The notes: generated from the sequence alone by a model not told the origin. A DNA stretch of 64,000 bases from Geobacter sp. (GCA_016177775.1 JACOUQ010000017.1:64001-128000); one strand, 5' to 3'; positions 53,744 through 63,245 are shown, counted from the first letter of the stretch. Numbers and translations: made by a program.

Positions 53744-53877
53744 CGAAAACCTCCATGCTGATAAATTCTAGCAAAAGCGCCGACGCTCACAAGCTCGGAA
53801 TTTGCGTTCGTTGGATATTAACCGAAAGGCGGATGAAAATAAACCCGAGAGGTGGACAAAATGGAAAAGAAATGAAA

Positions 53878-53907
53878 AAGGGGGACCGCCGTAAAACGGT
53901 CCCCCTT
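53878..53907 (-). terminator. Terminator after the HAF/Ig-repeat protein
   Basis: A perfect 11-bp stem, AAGGGGGACCG with CGGTCCCCCTT, followed on the minus strand by a T-rich tail (TTTTTCATTTC). Confidence 0.85.
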
Positions 53908-53936
53908 GCTCTTGCTGCTTGGAGCATGTTCGGCTC

Positions 53937-56831
53937 TTATTTCACCCAGAGGCTGTAGTCAGTGGTCTGCTGGTTCCCGGCAAGGTCGGTTGCGGTTGCC
54001 TGGATCGTATAGAGCCTGCCATCGCTGTCGTTCCTCTTCTTATAAGTGTCGAGGCTTACCGTTGAGCCGAACGAGGGTACGGTCATGCTGTAGATTCCGT
54101 ATTCATCGGTAATGGTGATCACGACCGATGCCAAGCCGGACAGGGAATCGGCGGCAGAGCCGTTGATGGTAACCGGTACAGGCTTTGACTTGTTGGTAGC
54201 GGCAAGGGTCGCCGGCGATGTGGAAACGGTAACTGTCGGGAGCGTCTTGTCGACACTGAATGTTGCCGATTTCTGGCCTTCGACAATCCCGGCCCTGTCC
54301 GTGGCCAAATAGGTGAACGTTGAAGTCCCTTCCCCTGCAACCGAAGAAGCGGTCGAACCTGCGTAGTTAGCGCTGTTTATCGTCAGGAAATCAACGCCCG
54401 AGAGATTGTCGGAGGCACTGAAATTGACCGTGACGTCGGCGTTGTACCAGCCGTTGTCATTAGCGGGCGCTGAGGTTGTGTAGGCAGAAGATGGCGGCGT
54501 CTGATCGACACTAACCGTTGCGATTTTCTGTCCTTCAGCAATTCCGGCCTTGTCAGTGGCCAAATAAGTTAACGTGGATACCCCTTCCCCTGCAACCAAG
54601 GAGGCCGTCGAACCGGCGTAGCTCGTGCCGTTTATCGTCAGGAAATCAACGCCCGAGAGGTTGTCGGTGGCGCTGAAAGTAGCGGTGACATCAGCGTTGT
54701 ACCAGCCGTTGGCATTGGCTGGCGCTGAGGTTGTGTATGCAGAAGATGGCGGCGTCTTGTCGACGCTGAATGTTGCGGTTTTCTGCCCTTCAGCTATACC
54801 GGCCTTGTCCGTGGCCGAATAGGTGAACGTGGAAGTCCCTTCCCCTGCAACCGAGGAAGCCGTTGAACCGGCGTAGTTTGCGCCGTTTATCGTCAGGAAG
54901 TCGATGCCGGAAAGGTTGTCGGCAGCGCTGAAATTAACCGTGAGGTCAGCGTTGTACCAGCCGTTGGCATTGGATGGCGCTGAGGCTGTGTATGCGGTAT
55001 TCGGCGCTGTCTTGTCGATGCCCACGGTTACGTTTCTTGAAATTTCGTCGACACCTGCCACGTCCGTCGCGTGATAGTTGAGAATATTCACACCCTCGGC
55101 CGTGACAAGAGATGAAGCTGTGGAGCCCGCGACAACATCACCGTTAACAGAGATAGATGCCACGCCCGAGAGGTTGTCGGCAGCGGTGAAGTTGGCGATA
55201 ACATCTCCCGTATACCAGCCGTTGGCATTCGGCGGATAAGAAAGAGCATAGGTGGTGATGGGAGGGATGCTGTCGATGTTGACGTCGGCGAACTGCTCCG
55301 CTTCCGCATTGCAGGCGAGGTCAACAGCATAGTAACCTGCGCTGAAGTGCCCGTTAGAGCCCCCAGAGCTGTAGCTGCCGAAGCTCACGTAAGCAGGGTT
55401 TCCAGCCGTAACAGTGGAACCCCAATTGCCGCCAATGTTCTTGCGGTACTTGATGGAGCCGACGCCGGAGGTTGCGTCAGTGCCGTTGATCTGCACGGTA
55501 ACCGGAGATTTGTACCAGCCGTTGGTACCCGCAATTCCCGAAACGGAGGCGGCGGACGATGGAACCGTGCCGTCGATTTTCACCGTCATGATGTTGGGAG
55601 TTTCCACATTTCCGGCATAATCGACAGCAAAGTAACTCAGGACATGCGATCCGTCTACGCTTATCGCGACTGGCACCGTCAAGGCACCGATCACCACCTC
55701 CGGCGCTCCGTCGAGAGAGTAATGGATCTCTTTGATGCTTGTTCCGGAATGATCGGTGGCGGTCAGGGTGACCGTGACCGGAGAGGTATACCAGCCGCTG
55801 CACCCGGCGGTGCCACTTATTGCAGGTATGGTTACTGGCGAGAGTGACGGCGTCAGGAGAAATGCCTGCGTCTTCCCGTTGTACGTTCCTTCACCGACAA
55901 TCTGCCCGGTGGCGTTGACGCCCCAGGCCTTTGTCAGGACCCACCCGCTTCCTGCGGGGATGAGGGTATTGAGGTCATAGGGGACATCGTATTCCCAGAG
56001 AAGGGCACGATAAAGGGGAGCTTGGCTAAAGGTGCCGTAACCGACAATCTGTTGCAATTGCGGACCACTTATGGAATAGGCATACGTTGCTGTGGCGCCT
56101 GCAGGGGTGGCAAGCGCCTGGAAGTCCCCATTGGACCGCCACAGGAACGCCTTGTAACCGCTGTTGTAATAAGAACCGACGACCTGCCAGTAGTTATCGA
56201 TACCGTAGGCAGTCCCGGATGCCGTGGTCAGGTACGTCATGTTACCGCTGCTGTCCCAGATGACCGGTGCGCCGGCCGATCCGACGGCATATCCTGATGA
56301 ATTTATACCGTAGGCTGCGCCGGTGTTGGTTCCGAGGCGGGTCATGACCCCATCCTGCCAGATGAATGGATAGTTGCCGGAGCTGCCGACAACGGTGCCA
56401 AGATCATTGATTCCGTAAGCATAGCTGTAAGTAGTGCCCGACAACACTCCCAGATCCAACGGGAAACCATCGTTCCAAAGGAGCGCGTGCTGGGATCCGC
56501 CGACCAGCCCGTATCCTGCGACCTGCCCCGACCCATTGATCGCCATGCCGAAGGAAGTTCCGGCCGGCCCGGGCAGAAGCGTGGTCGAAGAATAGTTCGA
56601 GTAAACGAACGCCCTGGTGGAATTTGCTGAATACGAGCCGTATGTCGCGATTCCCGTAACATTGCCGCTGCTGTTGATCCCCTTGGCAGTGGACGTTTGC
56701 GGCGATGGCGTCAGCAGCTGCGTCACCACATACCTCGCCGCGTAAGTCGTGGTCGCGGCCGCCAACAAAACCGTGGCCACAGTCAGGAACAGAGTTCGCA
56801 TCCCGAATTTCTTCAATCTACTCATTGACAT
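53937..56831 (-). CDS. Secreted HAF-repeat and Ig-like-repeat protein
   Basis: 964 aa. After a signal peptide (LFLTVATVLLAAATTTYA), residues about 40-330 hold seven HAF-type repeats (GINxxGxVVG..., as in GINDLGTVVGSSG), a family of extracellular beta-propeller-like repeats. Residues about 340-950 hold six Ig-like repeats with NGWYNADVTVNFSAxDNLSG; the last three are almost identical. The ribosome-binding site is AGGAGGGGAAC, ending eight bases before ATG 56831. A large surface or exported protein; a sigma-54-like promoter lies just upstream, and a divergent signalling gene is across the regulatory region. Confidence 0.9.
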   Translation of the reverse strand: MSMSRLKKFGMRTLFLTVATVLLAAATTTYAARYVVTQLLTPSPQTSTAKGINSSGNVTGIATYGSYSANSTRAFVYSNYSSTTLLPGPAGTSFGMAINGSGQVAGYGLVGGSQHALLWNDGFPLDLGVLSGTTYSYAYGINDLGTVVGSSGNYPFIWQDGVMTRLGTNTGAAYGINSSGYAVGSAGAPVIWDSSGNMTYLTTASGTAYGIDNYWQVVGSYYNSGYKAFLWRSNGDFQALATPAGATATYAYSISGPQLQQIVGYGTFSQAPLYRALLWEYDVPYDLNTLIPAGSGWVLTKAWGVNATGQIVGEGTYNGKTQAFLLTPSLSPVTIPAISGTAGCSGWYTSPVTVTLTATDHSGTSIKEIHYSLDGAPEVVIGALTVPVAISVDGSHVLSYFAVDYAGNVETPNIMTVKIDGTVPSSAASVSGIAGTNGWYKSPVTVQINGTDATSGVGSIKYRKNIGGNWGSTVTAGNPAYVSFGSYSSGGSNGHFSAGYYAVDLACNAEAEQFADVNIDSIPPITTYALSYPPNANGWYTGDVIANFTAADNLSGVASISVNGDVVAGSTASSLVTAEGVNILNYHATDVAGVDEISRNVTVGIDKTAPNTAYTASAPSNANGWYNADLTVNFSAADNLSGIDFLTINGANYAGSTASSVAGEGTSTFTYSATDKAGIAEGQKTATFSVDKTPPSSAYTTSAPANANGWYNADVTATFSATDNLSGVDFLTINGTSYAGSTASLVAGEGVSTLTYLATDKAGIAEGQKIATVSVDQTPPSSAYTTSAPANDNGWYNADVTVNFSASDNLSGVDFLTINSANYAGSTASSVAGEGTSTFTYLATDRAGIVEGQKSATFSVDKTLPTVTVSTSPATLAATNKSKPVPVTINGSAADSLSGLASVVITITDEYGIYSMTVPSFGSTVSLDTYKKRNDSDGRLYTIQATATDLAGNQQTTDYSLWVK
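54240..55010. repeat. Near-identical tandem repeats in the HAF/Ig protein
   Basis: Three consecutive DNA repeats of about 260 bp encode the last three Ig-like domains (about 85 residues each). High DNA-level similarity (for example GCTTATCGTCAGGAA-like stretches) shows recent amplification; boundaries approximate. Confidence 0.7.
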
Positions 56832-56878
56832 ACAGTTCCCCTCCTTTGTCGAAATAAGTAAAACGATTCATTAATCAA

Positions 56879-56892
56879 GCAAGCCACATGCC
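56879..56892 (-). promoter_or_regulatory. Sigma-54 promoter for the HAF/Ig protein
   Basis: Minus strand TTGGCAT-GTGG-CTTGCT: GG at 56892-56891, then exactly 10 bases, then GC at 56880-56879, matching the -24/-12 consensus. It would start transcription near 56868, about 37 bases before the ATG. Confidence 0.75.
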
Positions 56893-57009
56893 AATTAATT
56901 GCGATTACTAACATGTTACTAATACAGCTTTCCCGAGAATGATAGCCCACAGCAAATTCGGCAACGAAGCGATTTCACATCGTATTGACGCCAAAGAACT
57001 GCTCGAAAA

Positions 57010-57032
57010 GTTTGAACATTTTTTGTTCAAAC
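57010..57032. promoter_or_regulatory. Inverted repeat between divergent sigma-54-like promoters
   Basis: GTTTGAAC-ATTTTTT-GTTCAAAC, perfect 8-bp arms. It sits about 120 bp upstream of both promoters, where an enhancer-binding activator is expected. Confidence 0.6.
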
Positions 57033-57133
57033 CGTGCGCAATCCAAGGTGGCGCAATTTCCACCCCCAGCGATTAATTGCGATTTATCCCATGATATCGG
57101 CGAGATACGCAGCAGCCGACAAATCCATTAATT

Positions 57134-57147
57134 GGCATCCTGCTTGT
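57134..57147 (+). promoter_or_regulatory. Sigma-54-like promoter for the PilB-N/receiver protein
   Basis: TTGGCAT-CCTG-CTTGTA: GG at 57134-57135, 10 bases, then GT instead of GC at 57146-57147. Close to consensus with one change in the -12 element. Transcription would start about 60 bases before the ATG at 57220. Confidence 0.55.
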
Positions 57148-57219
57148 AATGACTAATGTAACATTTCAGCATGAATTCCTGGCGACATGGACCTTTGCCG
57201 CAAAGGAGGATGTCAGGCC

Positions 57220-58080
57220 ATGACATCAAGAAAACAGATCGGCAAACTGCTGGTGGAAGCCGGAATCATCTCGGCAAAAACCCTTGAAAGAGCATTGGAA
57301 GCACAACGGGGGAGCGGCAAGCGTTTGGGGGCTCTCCTCAAGGAAATGGGGATCGTTACCGAAGAAGAAATCGTTGATGCCCTTGCCTTGCAATTCGACC
57401 TGAAGAGAATCAGAAATTTTGCAGAGCACCAATTTCCAAAAGAGCTGCTTGACCTGGTTCCATGTTCAGTTGCAATGGAAAAACTCGTTTTCCCTCTAAA
57501 AGCACATCAAGGGACATTGGCGATTGCGGCAGCGGATCCCATGGACCATGCCACGTTCGACTATCTTGCGGAAAAAACAGGGATGAAAATATATCTAGCC
57601 ATTGCCACGGCGGAAGACATATTGGCGGCAATCAAAAAGCATTACCCAGGCGGGAGTCAGGCTGAGCAGGGGAGGAAGAAGATACTTCTGATAGACCCTT
57701 CGCCGATAGTCACGAACTTTTTACAAGGGGCCTTGGAACATGAAAGTTATGAGCCTATTGTTGCCAACGACGGAATCGAAGGGCTGAAACTGGCCTTCTC
57801 ATACCGTCCCGATCTCATAATCTGCGACCTGATGATGCCGCACATGGATGGATATAACTTTCTGCACGCCGTTCAAGCCCATCCCGACATGGCCGAGGTC
57901 CCGGTAATCCTCATGGCTTCAAAGGAGGCGGCAGAAGAAGAACACCGCGCCCTGGAAGCAGGATTCATCTACTTCATCGCCAAACCTGCCATGCCGGTGC
58001 GGGTGATGGCAAAAATCAAATTGGCTTTCAAATTGGCGGAAGAAAAGCGGCAAATGTTGTCGCATGTTGTGAACAGGTGA
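57220..58080 (+). CDS. PilB N-terminal (MshEN) domain fused to a receiver domain
   Basis: 286 aa from MTSRKQIGKL; GGAGG and spacing support this start. Residues about 5-140 form the MshEN domain found at the N-terminus of GspE/PilB ATPases and shown in some proteins to bind c-di-GMP. Residues about 154-275 form a receiver: D159 in LLIDPS (one acidic residue instead of two), phosphoacceptor D203 in IICDLMMP, and the conserved lysine in FIAKPA. There is no ATPase domain. It may relay a phospho-signal and c-di-GMP to type IV pilus or secretion machinery. It is divergent from the HAF/Ig protein and has its own near-consensus sigma-54 promoter. Confidence 0.88.
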   Translation: MTSRKQIGKLLVEAGIISAKTLERALEAQRGSGKRLGALLKEMGIVTEEEIVDALALQFDLKRIRNFAEHQFPKELLDLVPCSVAMEKLVFPLKAHQGTLAIAAADPMDHATFDYLAEKTGMKIYLAIATAEDILAAIKKHYPGGSQAEQGRKKILLIDPSPIVTNFLQGALEHESYEPIVANDGIEGLKLAFSYRPDLIICDLMMPHMDGYNFLHAVQAHPDMAEVPVILMASKEAAEEEHRALEAGFIYFIAKPAMPVRVMAKIKLAFKLAEEKRQMLSHVVNR

Positions 58081-58148
58081 GATTGCAGGTCGGGGTTGAA
58101 AGCGGGGAATTTTGTTCAATTACACAGGAATTACACGAGACAAAAGAA

Positions 58149-58180
58149 AAGGGGTTAGCTTCGGTTAGCTAACCCCTTGT
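58149..58180 (+). terminator. Terminator after the MshEN-receiver protein
   Basis: An 11-bp stem, AAGGGGTTAGC with GCTAACCCCTT, and an 8-nt loop, followed by GTTTTTC. Confidence 0.85.
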
Positions 58181-58186
58181 TTTTCA

Positions 58187-58262
<76 letters not shown>

Positions 58263-58310
58263 GAAAGACCCTTTTTATAGCGTCATTTCGTCCGGGTGTC
58301 AACCTATTTT

Positions 58311-58874
58311 TCAGGCCCGTGAGCTGAAACGGCCGTCGCGGGTGTCCACCTTGATCTTGTCGCCTGCTTCCAGATATGGCGGCACCTGTAGCTTGAGTCC
58401 TGTCTCCAGCACCGCCTCCTTGGTCTGGGCGGTGGCAGTGGCGTTCCTGAGGGCAGGGGCGGTCTCCGACACGGTCAGTTCCACGGTCATGGGAAGGTCG
58501 ACACTCACCATCCTTCCCTGAAAAAGCCCCAACGTCACTTCGGTGCCGTCCAGGAGGTAAGGCTGGATCGCCGGGAAGGATTCAGCCGGCATCTCGAACT
58601 GGTCATAGGTCTCCAGGTCCATGAAGACTCCGCTGTCGCCGTCGGCGTAGAGGTACTGCCCCTTGTGCCGCTCGAAATCCGCCTCATCCACCTTGTCGCC
58701 GGCGCGGAAGGTCTTTTCAAGGACCTGGGAGGTCAGAAGGTTGCGATACCTGGTCTTGACCATGGTGCTGGCGCCACGGGCCGAGGGGGACTGGAAATTG
58801 ACGTCGACAATAAGGCAGGGGGCGCCATCCAGTTGGATGACCAGACCCCGCTTGAAATCGGATGCGGTAAGCAT
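58311..58874 (-). CDS. EF-P-like elongation factor, EfpL/YeiP type
   Basis: 187 aa from MLTASDFKRG; upstream codons belong to an unlikely extension. KOW-like N-domain, two OB-folds and the EF-P C-terminal signature (TGLKLQVPPYLEAGDKIKVDTRDGRF). The loop that carries the modified lysine in EF-P (PGKG) reads SPSARGAS, with arginine at the tip, which is the EfpL/YeiP feature. Helps ribosomes through proline-rich stretches. It ends 48 bp before tRNA-Phe on the same strand. Confidence 0.93.
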   Translation of the reverse strand: MLTASDFKRGLVIQLDGAPCLIVDVNFQSPSARGASTMVKTRYRNLLTSQVLEKTFRAGDKVDEADFERHKGQYLYADGDSGVFMDLETYDQFEMPAESFPAIQPYLLDGTEVTLGLFQGRMVSVDLPMTVELTVSETAPALRNATATAQTKEAVLETGLKLQVPPYLEAGDKIKVDTRDGRFSSRA

Positions 58875-58947
58875 GCTTGGGTCTCCTGGTAATTGATGAT
58901 TTGCCAGGAATAGATACCGTCGGGCGGGAAATTTTGCAACCACAAAT

Positions 58948-59511
58948 TTACGTATGGTTCTCTTTTTCGCACTCCGCCATGATTTCGGCAATCTCCTCGC
59001 GTGACATGTCCTCCGGTATCACCAGGTTCCCCCTTTCGTCGCGGTCCAGGCGAATGATACCCGGAAACCGCCGCTCCAGTATTTTCAACTCCACGGACTG
59101 GTTCTTGACCAGCTTTGTCAGGCGTTGCAGCTTTTCCGCTGTGTCGTATTTCTCCATTGCCCCGCGGATGGCCAGCTTCAGATCCACATCGCTCCAGGGC
59201 TTGGTGAGAAAGCGGTAGATTTCCCCCTGGTTCACCGCCTTCATGGCCGCTTCCAGACTCGCATGGCCGGTCAGCATGATACGGACCGTTTCGGGGTGAC
59301 GGGTACTGACAAACCCCAGGAATTCTCCCCCTGTCATCCCCGGCATCCTTTCATCGGATACGACAACCTTGAATCGCCTCTCTTTCATCAGACTCATAGC
59401 CTCTTCGCCACCGTTGGCCGTTGCCACCTCGTATGGCTCGTCCGCCAGTGTCCGCTTCAGGGCTGCCAATACATTCATGTCGTCATCCACGATAAGAACC
59501 CGATCTCTCAT
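58948..59511 (-). CDS. Response regulator with C-terminal helical extension
   Basis: 187 aa. A receiver domain (acidic pocket D9-D10-D11, phosphoacceptor D53 in VSDERMPG, lysine in FLTKPW) followed by about 70 residues that are helical and charged (GAMEKYDTAEKLQRLTKLV... to the end), without an HTH or HD-GYP domain. Its start overlaps the end of the receiver-PilB ATPase gene by 4 bp. It is probably the output partner of the local kinase. Confidence 0.9.
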   Translation of the reverse strand: MRDRVLIVDDDMNVLAALKRTLADEPYEVATANGGEEAMSLMKERRFKVVVSDERMPGMTGGEFLGFVSTRHPETVRIMLTGHASLEAAMKAVNQGEIYRFLTKPWSDVDLKLAIRGAMEKYDTAEKLQRLTKLVKNQSVELKILERRFPGIIRLDRDERGNLVIPEDMSREEIAEIMAECEKENHT

Positions 59512-61949
59512 ACGGACTGTCCCCCCTCCGGCTCAATCTCCTTCATCCCCCCGCAGAACGGGCAGAGGCGCCATTCCTTTTCCAGTGGAACCTTGCATGT
59601 GAGGCAGAAGTTCTGCTTGAACGCCCCGCACAGGGGGCAGAAAATGAACTTCGCGTCAATCAACCGTTCGCATGATTCACAGAGGCGCTCATGCCGCGTC
59701 TGGGGCCCGATCACGCGGACCAGTTCCTCAAGCGTCGTTTCACCCATCTTGACCTTTTCCACTCCATCCTCGATCAGGGTCCGCATCCCGGCCAGGCGGG
59801 CCATGTTCAAAAGCTCCGCCTCCTTGTAACTGCTGCTGATGAAGTGCCGGAAATCGTCGTTCATGACGAAAATCTCGAAAATGCCGGTCCTTCCCAGGTA
59901 GCCGCTGTTGTTGCACCGCTCGCACCCCTTCCCCAGCCATACCTTGCCGCCGAGCATTTCGGGGGAGACCTTCAGAAGGTCCATGAGATCACGGTCCGGT
60001 GATGTCTCGGCCTTGCAGTACCGGCAGATATTCCTCACCAGGCGTTGGGCCAGAACCCCCTCCAGCGCGGAGGCAATGAGGTAGGACTTGACCCCCAGGT
60101 CCATGAGGCGGGTGATGGACGCGACCGAACTGTTGGTGTGCAGGGTGGTGAGGACCATATGGCCGGTGAGCGCCGCCTTGAACGCGACGTCCGCGGTCTC
60201 CTCGTCGCGGACCTCGCCGACCAGGATCACGTCCGGGTCCTGCCGCAGGGTTGAGCGAAGAACAGAGGCGAACGAGAGGCCGATCTTCTCCCTGATGTTG
60301 ACCTGGCTCGCTTCTTCCACGAAATACTCCACGGGCTCCTCGATGGTCTCGAAGTTCTTGCTGGTTTCGATCATTGCGGAAAGGATCGAATAGAGCATGG
60401 TTGTCTTGCCGCTGCCGGTGGGGCCGGTGGAGATGATGATCCCCTGCGGCTTCTTGCTCAGTGCGGTGATCTTCTTCAGGTCGTCCGCCAGCACTCCCAG
60501 CTCTTCCAGCCTCCGGACGTCGCTGCTCTTGTCCAGGATGCGCATGACCACCTTTTCGCCGTTGATGGTCGGCATGGTGGAAACCCGCAGGTCGACCATG
60601 CGGGTGCCGGATTTCACCGTGATCCGGCCGTCCTGGGGCTTGCGTCGCTCGGCTATATCCATCTTGGCCACGATCTTTACCCGTGAGATGGTGGCGGCGT
60701 GCAGGTCGGCAGGGATCTTGATCTTGTTCTGCAGCATGCCGTCGATCCGGTAGCGGACAATGGTATATTTGGTCTTCGGCTCAATGTGTATGTCGCTAGC
60801 CTTGTAGCGGATCGCCTCGGAGATGATGGCGTTGACTATCCGGATGATCGGAGGGACCTCGGAGGAGCTGATCAGCTCGTGGACATTGACATCCGTTTCC
60901 TCCTCATCGAGCACCACGTCGATCTCGTCCATCGGCTCGAAACCGGAGATATCCTCGTACTCGCTCCCTCCTTCCTCATTTCTTTCGCCGTAGACCTGTC
61001 TCAGCTGCGAGAGGATGTCGGAGCTGGTGGCAATAATCGGCAGCACCTTGAAACCGGTCATCAGTGAGATATTGTCGCACTTGTAGATGTCGGAAGGGTC
61101 GGCCATGGCCAGAGTGAGCTGCCGCCCCTCCAGTTTCACCGGGATGAGGCGGTTTCTTTCGCACATTTCGCGCGGCAGGAACTTCACCGCCTCGGGACTC
61201 AGGGTCATCTCCTTCAGGTCCGCGTACTCAATGCCTAGCTGATTCTGCAGTGCCCTGACGATCTTGGTGTCGGTTGTTATCCCGAGCCTGACCAGCGCCT
61301 CCCCCAGGGTTTCGCCGGCGATTCGCTCAACGTGCGTCCGCTCCAGCTCGCGCTGTCCGATCACCCCGGCCTTGAGTAGAACAGAACCGAGCACCCCGCG
61401 GTCTTCGTCGAACAGGGCCGTGTAGTTCTCGATCTTGACCTGCTGCTGGCGAGTGATCTCCTTGAGCTTGCGGTTCTCCTGGATCAGCGTGTACTGCTGA
61501 AGGGCCAGGCTGACCGTAAGCCGGAGGTCCTCGTCGTTCCATGGCTTGGTGATGAACTTGTAGACAGCCCCCTCGTTCACCGCCCCCATGATCGCCTGAA
61601 CGTCGGCAAAGCCGGTGAGCATAATCCTGATGGTATCCGGCCAGCGCTGCTTGATTTCCTTGAGGAGCTCGGCCCCGGTCATCCCCGGCATGCGATGGTC
61701 GGAGATTACCAGGTGCACCCGCTGGTTCTCCATCTGGGCCAATGCCTGCTGGGCGCTGGTGGCGGTGAGTATGCGGTAATTTTCGTCCTGGAAGTTGCGG
61801 CGCAGGGCATTGAGGACCCCTTCCTCGTCATCCACGAGGAGCAGGGCGAACTGCTCCTGCTCCGCCGCTCCGCCGGCGCGCTCTTCACCGATGTTCAGCG
61901 GGGTCTCCCCTTCGGCCACTGCCTTGAACATGTCTGCGTATTTCGCCAT
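59508..61949 (-). CDS. Receiver-PilB/GspE ATPase-zinc ribbon fusion
   Basis: 813 aa. Domains in order: receiver (about 35-150, phosphoacceptor D in LVISDHRMPG), MshEN PilB N-terminal domain (about 190-330, GALVRLGITTDTKIVRAL), T2S/T4P ATPase (Walker A GPTGSGKTT, the secretion ATPase AspBox region, and two CxxC pairs CRYC and CERC), and a C-terminal double zinc ribbon with CESC, CPLC, CLTC and CPFC. It is therefore a secretion/pilus ATPase controlled by phosphorylation, not a normal PilB. The start at 61949 gives GGGAG the right spacing; ATG 61955 is the alternative. The kinase gene is upstream. Confidence 0.92.
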   Translation of the reverse strand: MAKYADMFKAVAEGETPLNIGEERAGGAAEQEQFALLLVDDEEGVLNALRRNFQDENYRILTATSAQQALAQMENQRVHLVISDHRMPGMTGAELLKEIKQRWPDTIRIMLTGFADVQAIMGAVNEGAVYKFITKPWNDEDLRLTVSLALQQYTLIQENRKLKEITRQQQVKIENYTALFDEDRGVLGSVLLKAGVIGQRELERTHVERIAGETLGEALVRLGITTDTKIVRALQNQLGIEYADLKEMTLSPEAVKFLPREMCERNRLIPVKLEGRQLTLAMADPSDIYKCDNISLMTGFKVLPIIATSSDILSQLRQVYGERNEEGGSEYEDISGFEPMDEIDVVLDEEETDVNVHELISSSEVPPIIRIVNAIISEAIRYKASDIHIEPKTKYTIVRYRIDGMLQNKIKIPADLHAATISRVKIVAKMDIAERRKPQDGRITVKSGTRMVDLRVSTMPTINGEKVVMRILDKSSDVRRLEELGVLADDLKKITALSKKPQGIIISTGPTGSGKTTMLYSILSAMIETSKNFETIEEPVEYFVEEASQVNIREKIGLSFASVLRSTLRQDPDVILVGEVRDEETADVAFKAALTGHMVLTTLHTNSSVASITRLMDLGVKSYLIASALEGVLAQRLVRNICRYCKAETSPDRDLMDLLKVSPEMLGGKVWLGKGCERCNNSGYLGRTGIFEIFVMNDDFRHFISSSYKEAELLNMARLAGMRTLIEDGVEKVKMGETTLEELVRVIGPQTRHERLCESCERLIDAKFIFCPLCGAFKQNFCLTCKVPLEKEWRLCPFCGGMKEIEPEGGQSV

Positions 61950-61951
61950 GG

Positions 61952-63241
61952 TCATCTCCCGGCCAACGGCAATTTAATGGTGAAAACCGTCCCGCCCGAA
62001 GGGGGACAGACCGCCTCTACGCTCCCCCCGTAGCTCCGGACTGCGTCGTACACGACAGCAAGCCCCATCCCTGTTCCCATCCCCACGTCCCGCGTGGTAA
62101 AGAACGGCTCGAATACATGGCCCCTGATGTCATCCGGAATACCCGGCCCGTTATCGCTGAATTCGATGCGGATCGCCCACTCTTCGGCCGATGTCGCGAT
62201 CTCCAGCCGCAGCCCCTCGCCGGTAGCCTGAATGGCGTTCTGGATGATATTGAGAAACACCTGGCACAGTTGCGCCGGATTGCAGGCGAATTTCGGGAGC
62301 GTGCCATAACGCCTTACAACCTCGCTTCTCGACGGCATCTGCGATGCGAGCACGTTCAGCGTCTTGTCAATCTCTACATTGAGATCGACCTCCCCGATCC
62401 CTGTTTCATCCACATGGGAAAATGCCTTCAAATCCGCGACGATCTTCGCCACGCGATCCGCACCGGCAATGCTCTGGCGCATGAGATCATCGATGTCGGC
62501 AAGCACCATGTCGAGCTTCTGCTCGCGCCATGTATCCGCCAGCCTGCGGGCCGGCTCTCCCCCCATGGCCCCGCTTTCGGCCATTTGCCGGACAGTCGTA
62601 AGGGTGGCAACGAACCGCGCCACGTACTTGCCAAGGGTCCCGAGGTTGCTGGATACGAACCCGAGGGGATTGTTGATCTCGTGGGCAATCCCCGCGGCCA
62701 GCCGCCCCACTGAAGCCAGCTTCTCCTGCTCCAGCAGTTGTGCCATGGCCCGCTTCAACTCCTCGGTCCGCTCCTGCACTTTAATTTCCAGGCTCTCCGC
62801 CAGTTCCCGGTATCGCTCCTCCGAGGCCGCAAGTTGCCGGTTTATCTCCAGGAGTTCCTCGAAGGACTGGTTCACAACAGCTGTGTGGATCTCGGTGGTC
62901 AGCATCCGCTTCAGGCTGGAGGTGATAACAGCGTTCAGCGTCTCTCCCAGAAGGCCCCCGATGCCCTTCAGGTACTCTTCCTTGCCGCCAGGTCCCTTGA
63001 TCTGAAGAGTCCCGACCGGCTCCCCCTCCAGGTAGAGTGTCTTGCTCCCTGTGATCGAGGCATCGGCTGCCGGATTCCGCTCCGACCAGAGGACATCCCC
63101 TTCTCCGTTACGGATCACGGCTTCGGCAGCGCCGGCCCGCACTGCCGCCTTGAGCAGCGGCTCCACGTCAGATGCGCCGATGACCTCCTGCAAGCGCCTT
63201 TCCCGGCCGACAACGAATTCTATGCTCTGGTCCCTGGTCAT
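61952..63241 (-). CDS. Sensor histidine kinase
   Basis: 429 aa. The N-terminal part resembles a small sensory/roadblock-like input region (about 10-85), then a coiled coil (about 125-180), the dimerisation domain with H187 in AAGIAHEINNPLGF, and a HATPase domain (NIIQNAIQA; DNGPGIPDDI; MGTGMGLAVVY; GGTVFTIKL). No membrane segments, so it is cytoplasmic. It probably phosphorylates the receiver of the ATPase fusion and the separate response regulator. GTPase gene immediately upstream. Confidence 0.92.
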   Translation of the reverse strand: MTRDQSIEFVVGRERRLQEVIGASDVEPLLKAAVRAGAAEAVIRNGEGDVLWSERNPAADASITGSKTLYLEGEPVGTLQIKGPGGKEEYLKGIGGLLGETLNAVITSSLKRMLTTEIHTAVVNQSFEELLEINRQLAASEERYRELAESLEIKVQERTEELKRAMAQLLEQEKLASVGRLAAGIAHEINNPLGFVSSNLGTLGKYVARFVATLTTVRQMAESGAMGGEPARRLADTWREQKLDMVLADIDDLMRQSIAGADRVAKIVADLKAFSHVDETGIGEVDLNVEIDKTLNVLASQMPSRSEVVRRYGTLPKFACNPAQLCQVFLNIIQNAIQATGEGLRLEIATSAEEWAIRIEFSDNGPGIPDDIRGHVFEPFFTTRDVGMGTGMGLAVVYDAVRSYGGSVEAVCPPSGGTVFTIKLPLAGR

Positions 63242-63245
63242 TTCC

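Noticed and set aside
54240-55010. Regular repeats considered as a CRISPR-like array
   Set aside because: The repeats are long, in-frame and encode Ig-like domains, so they are protein repeats.
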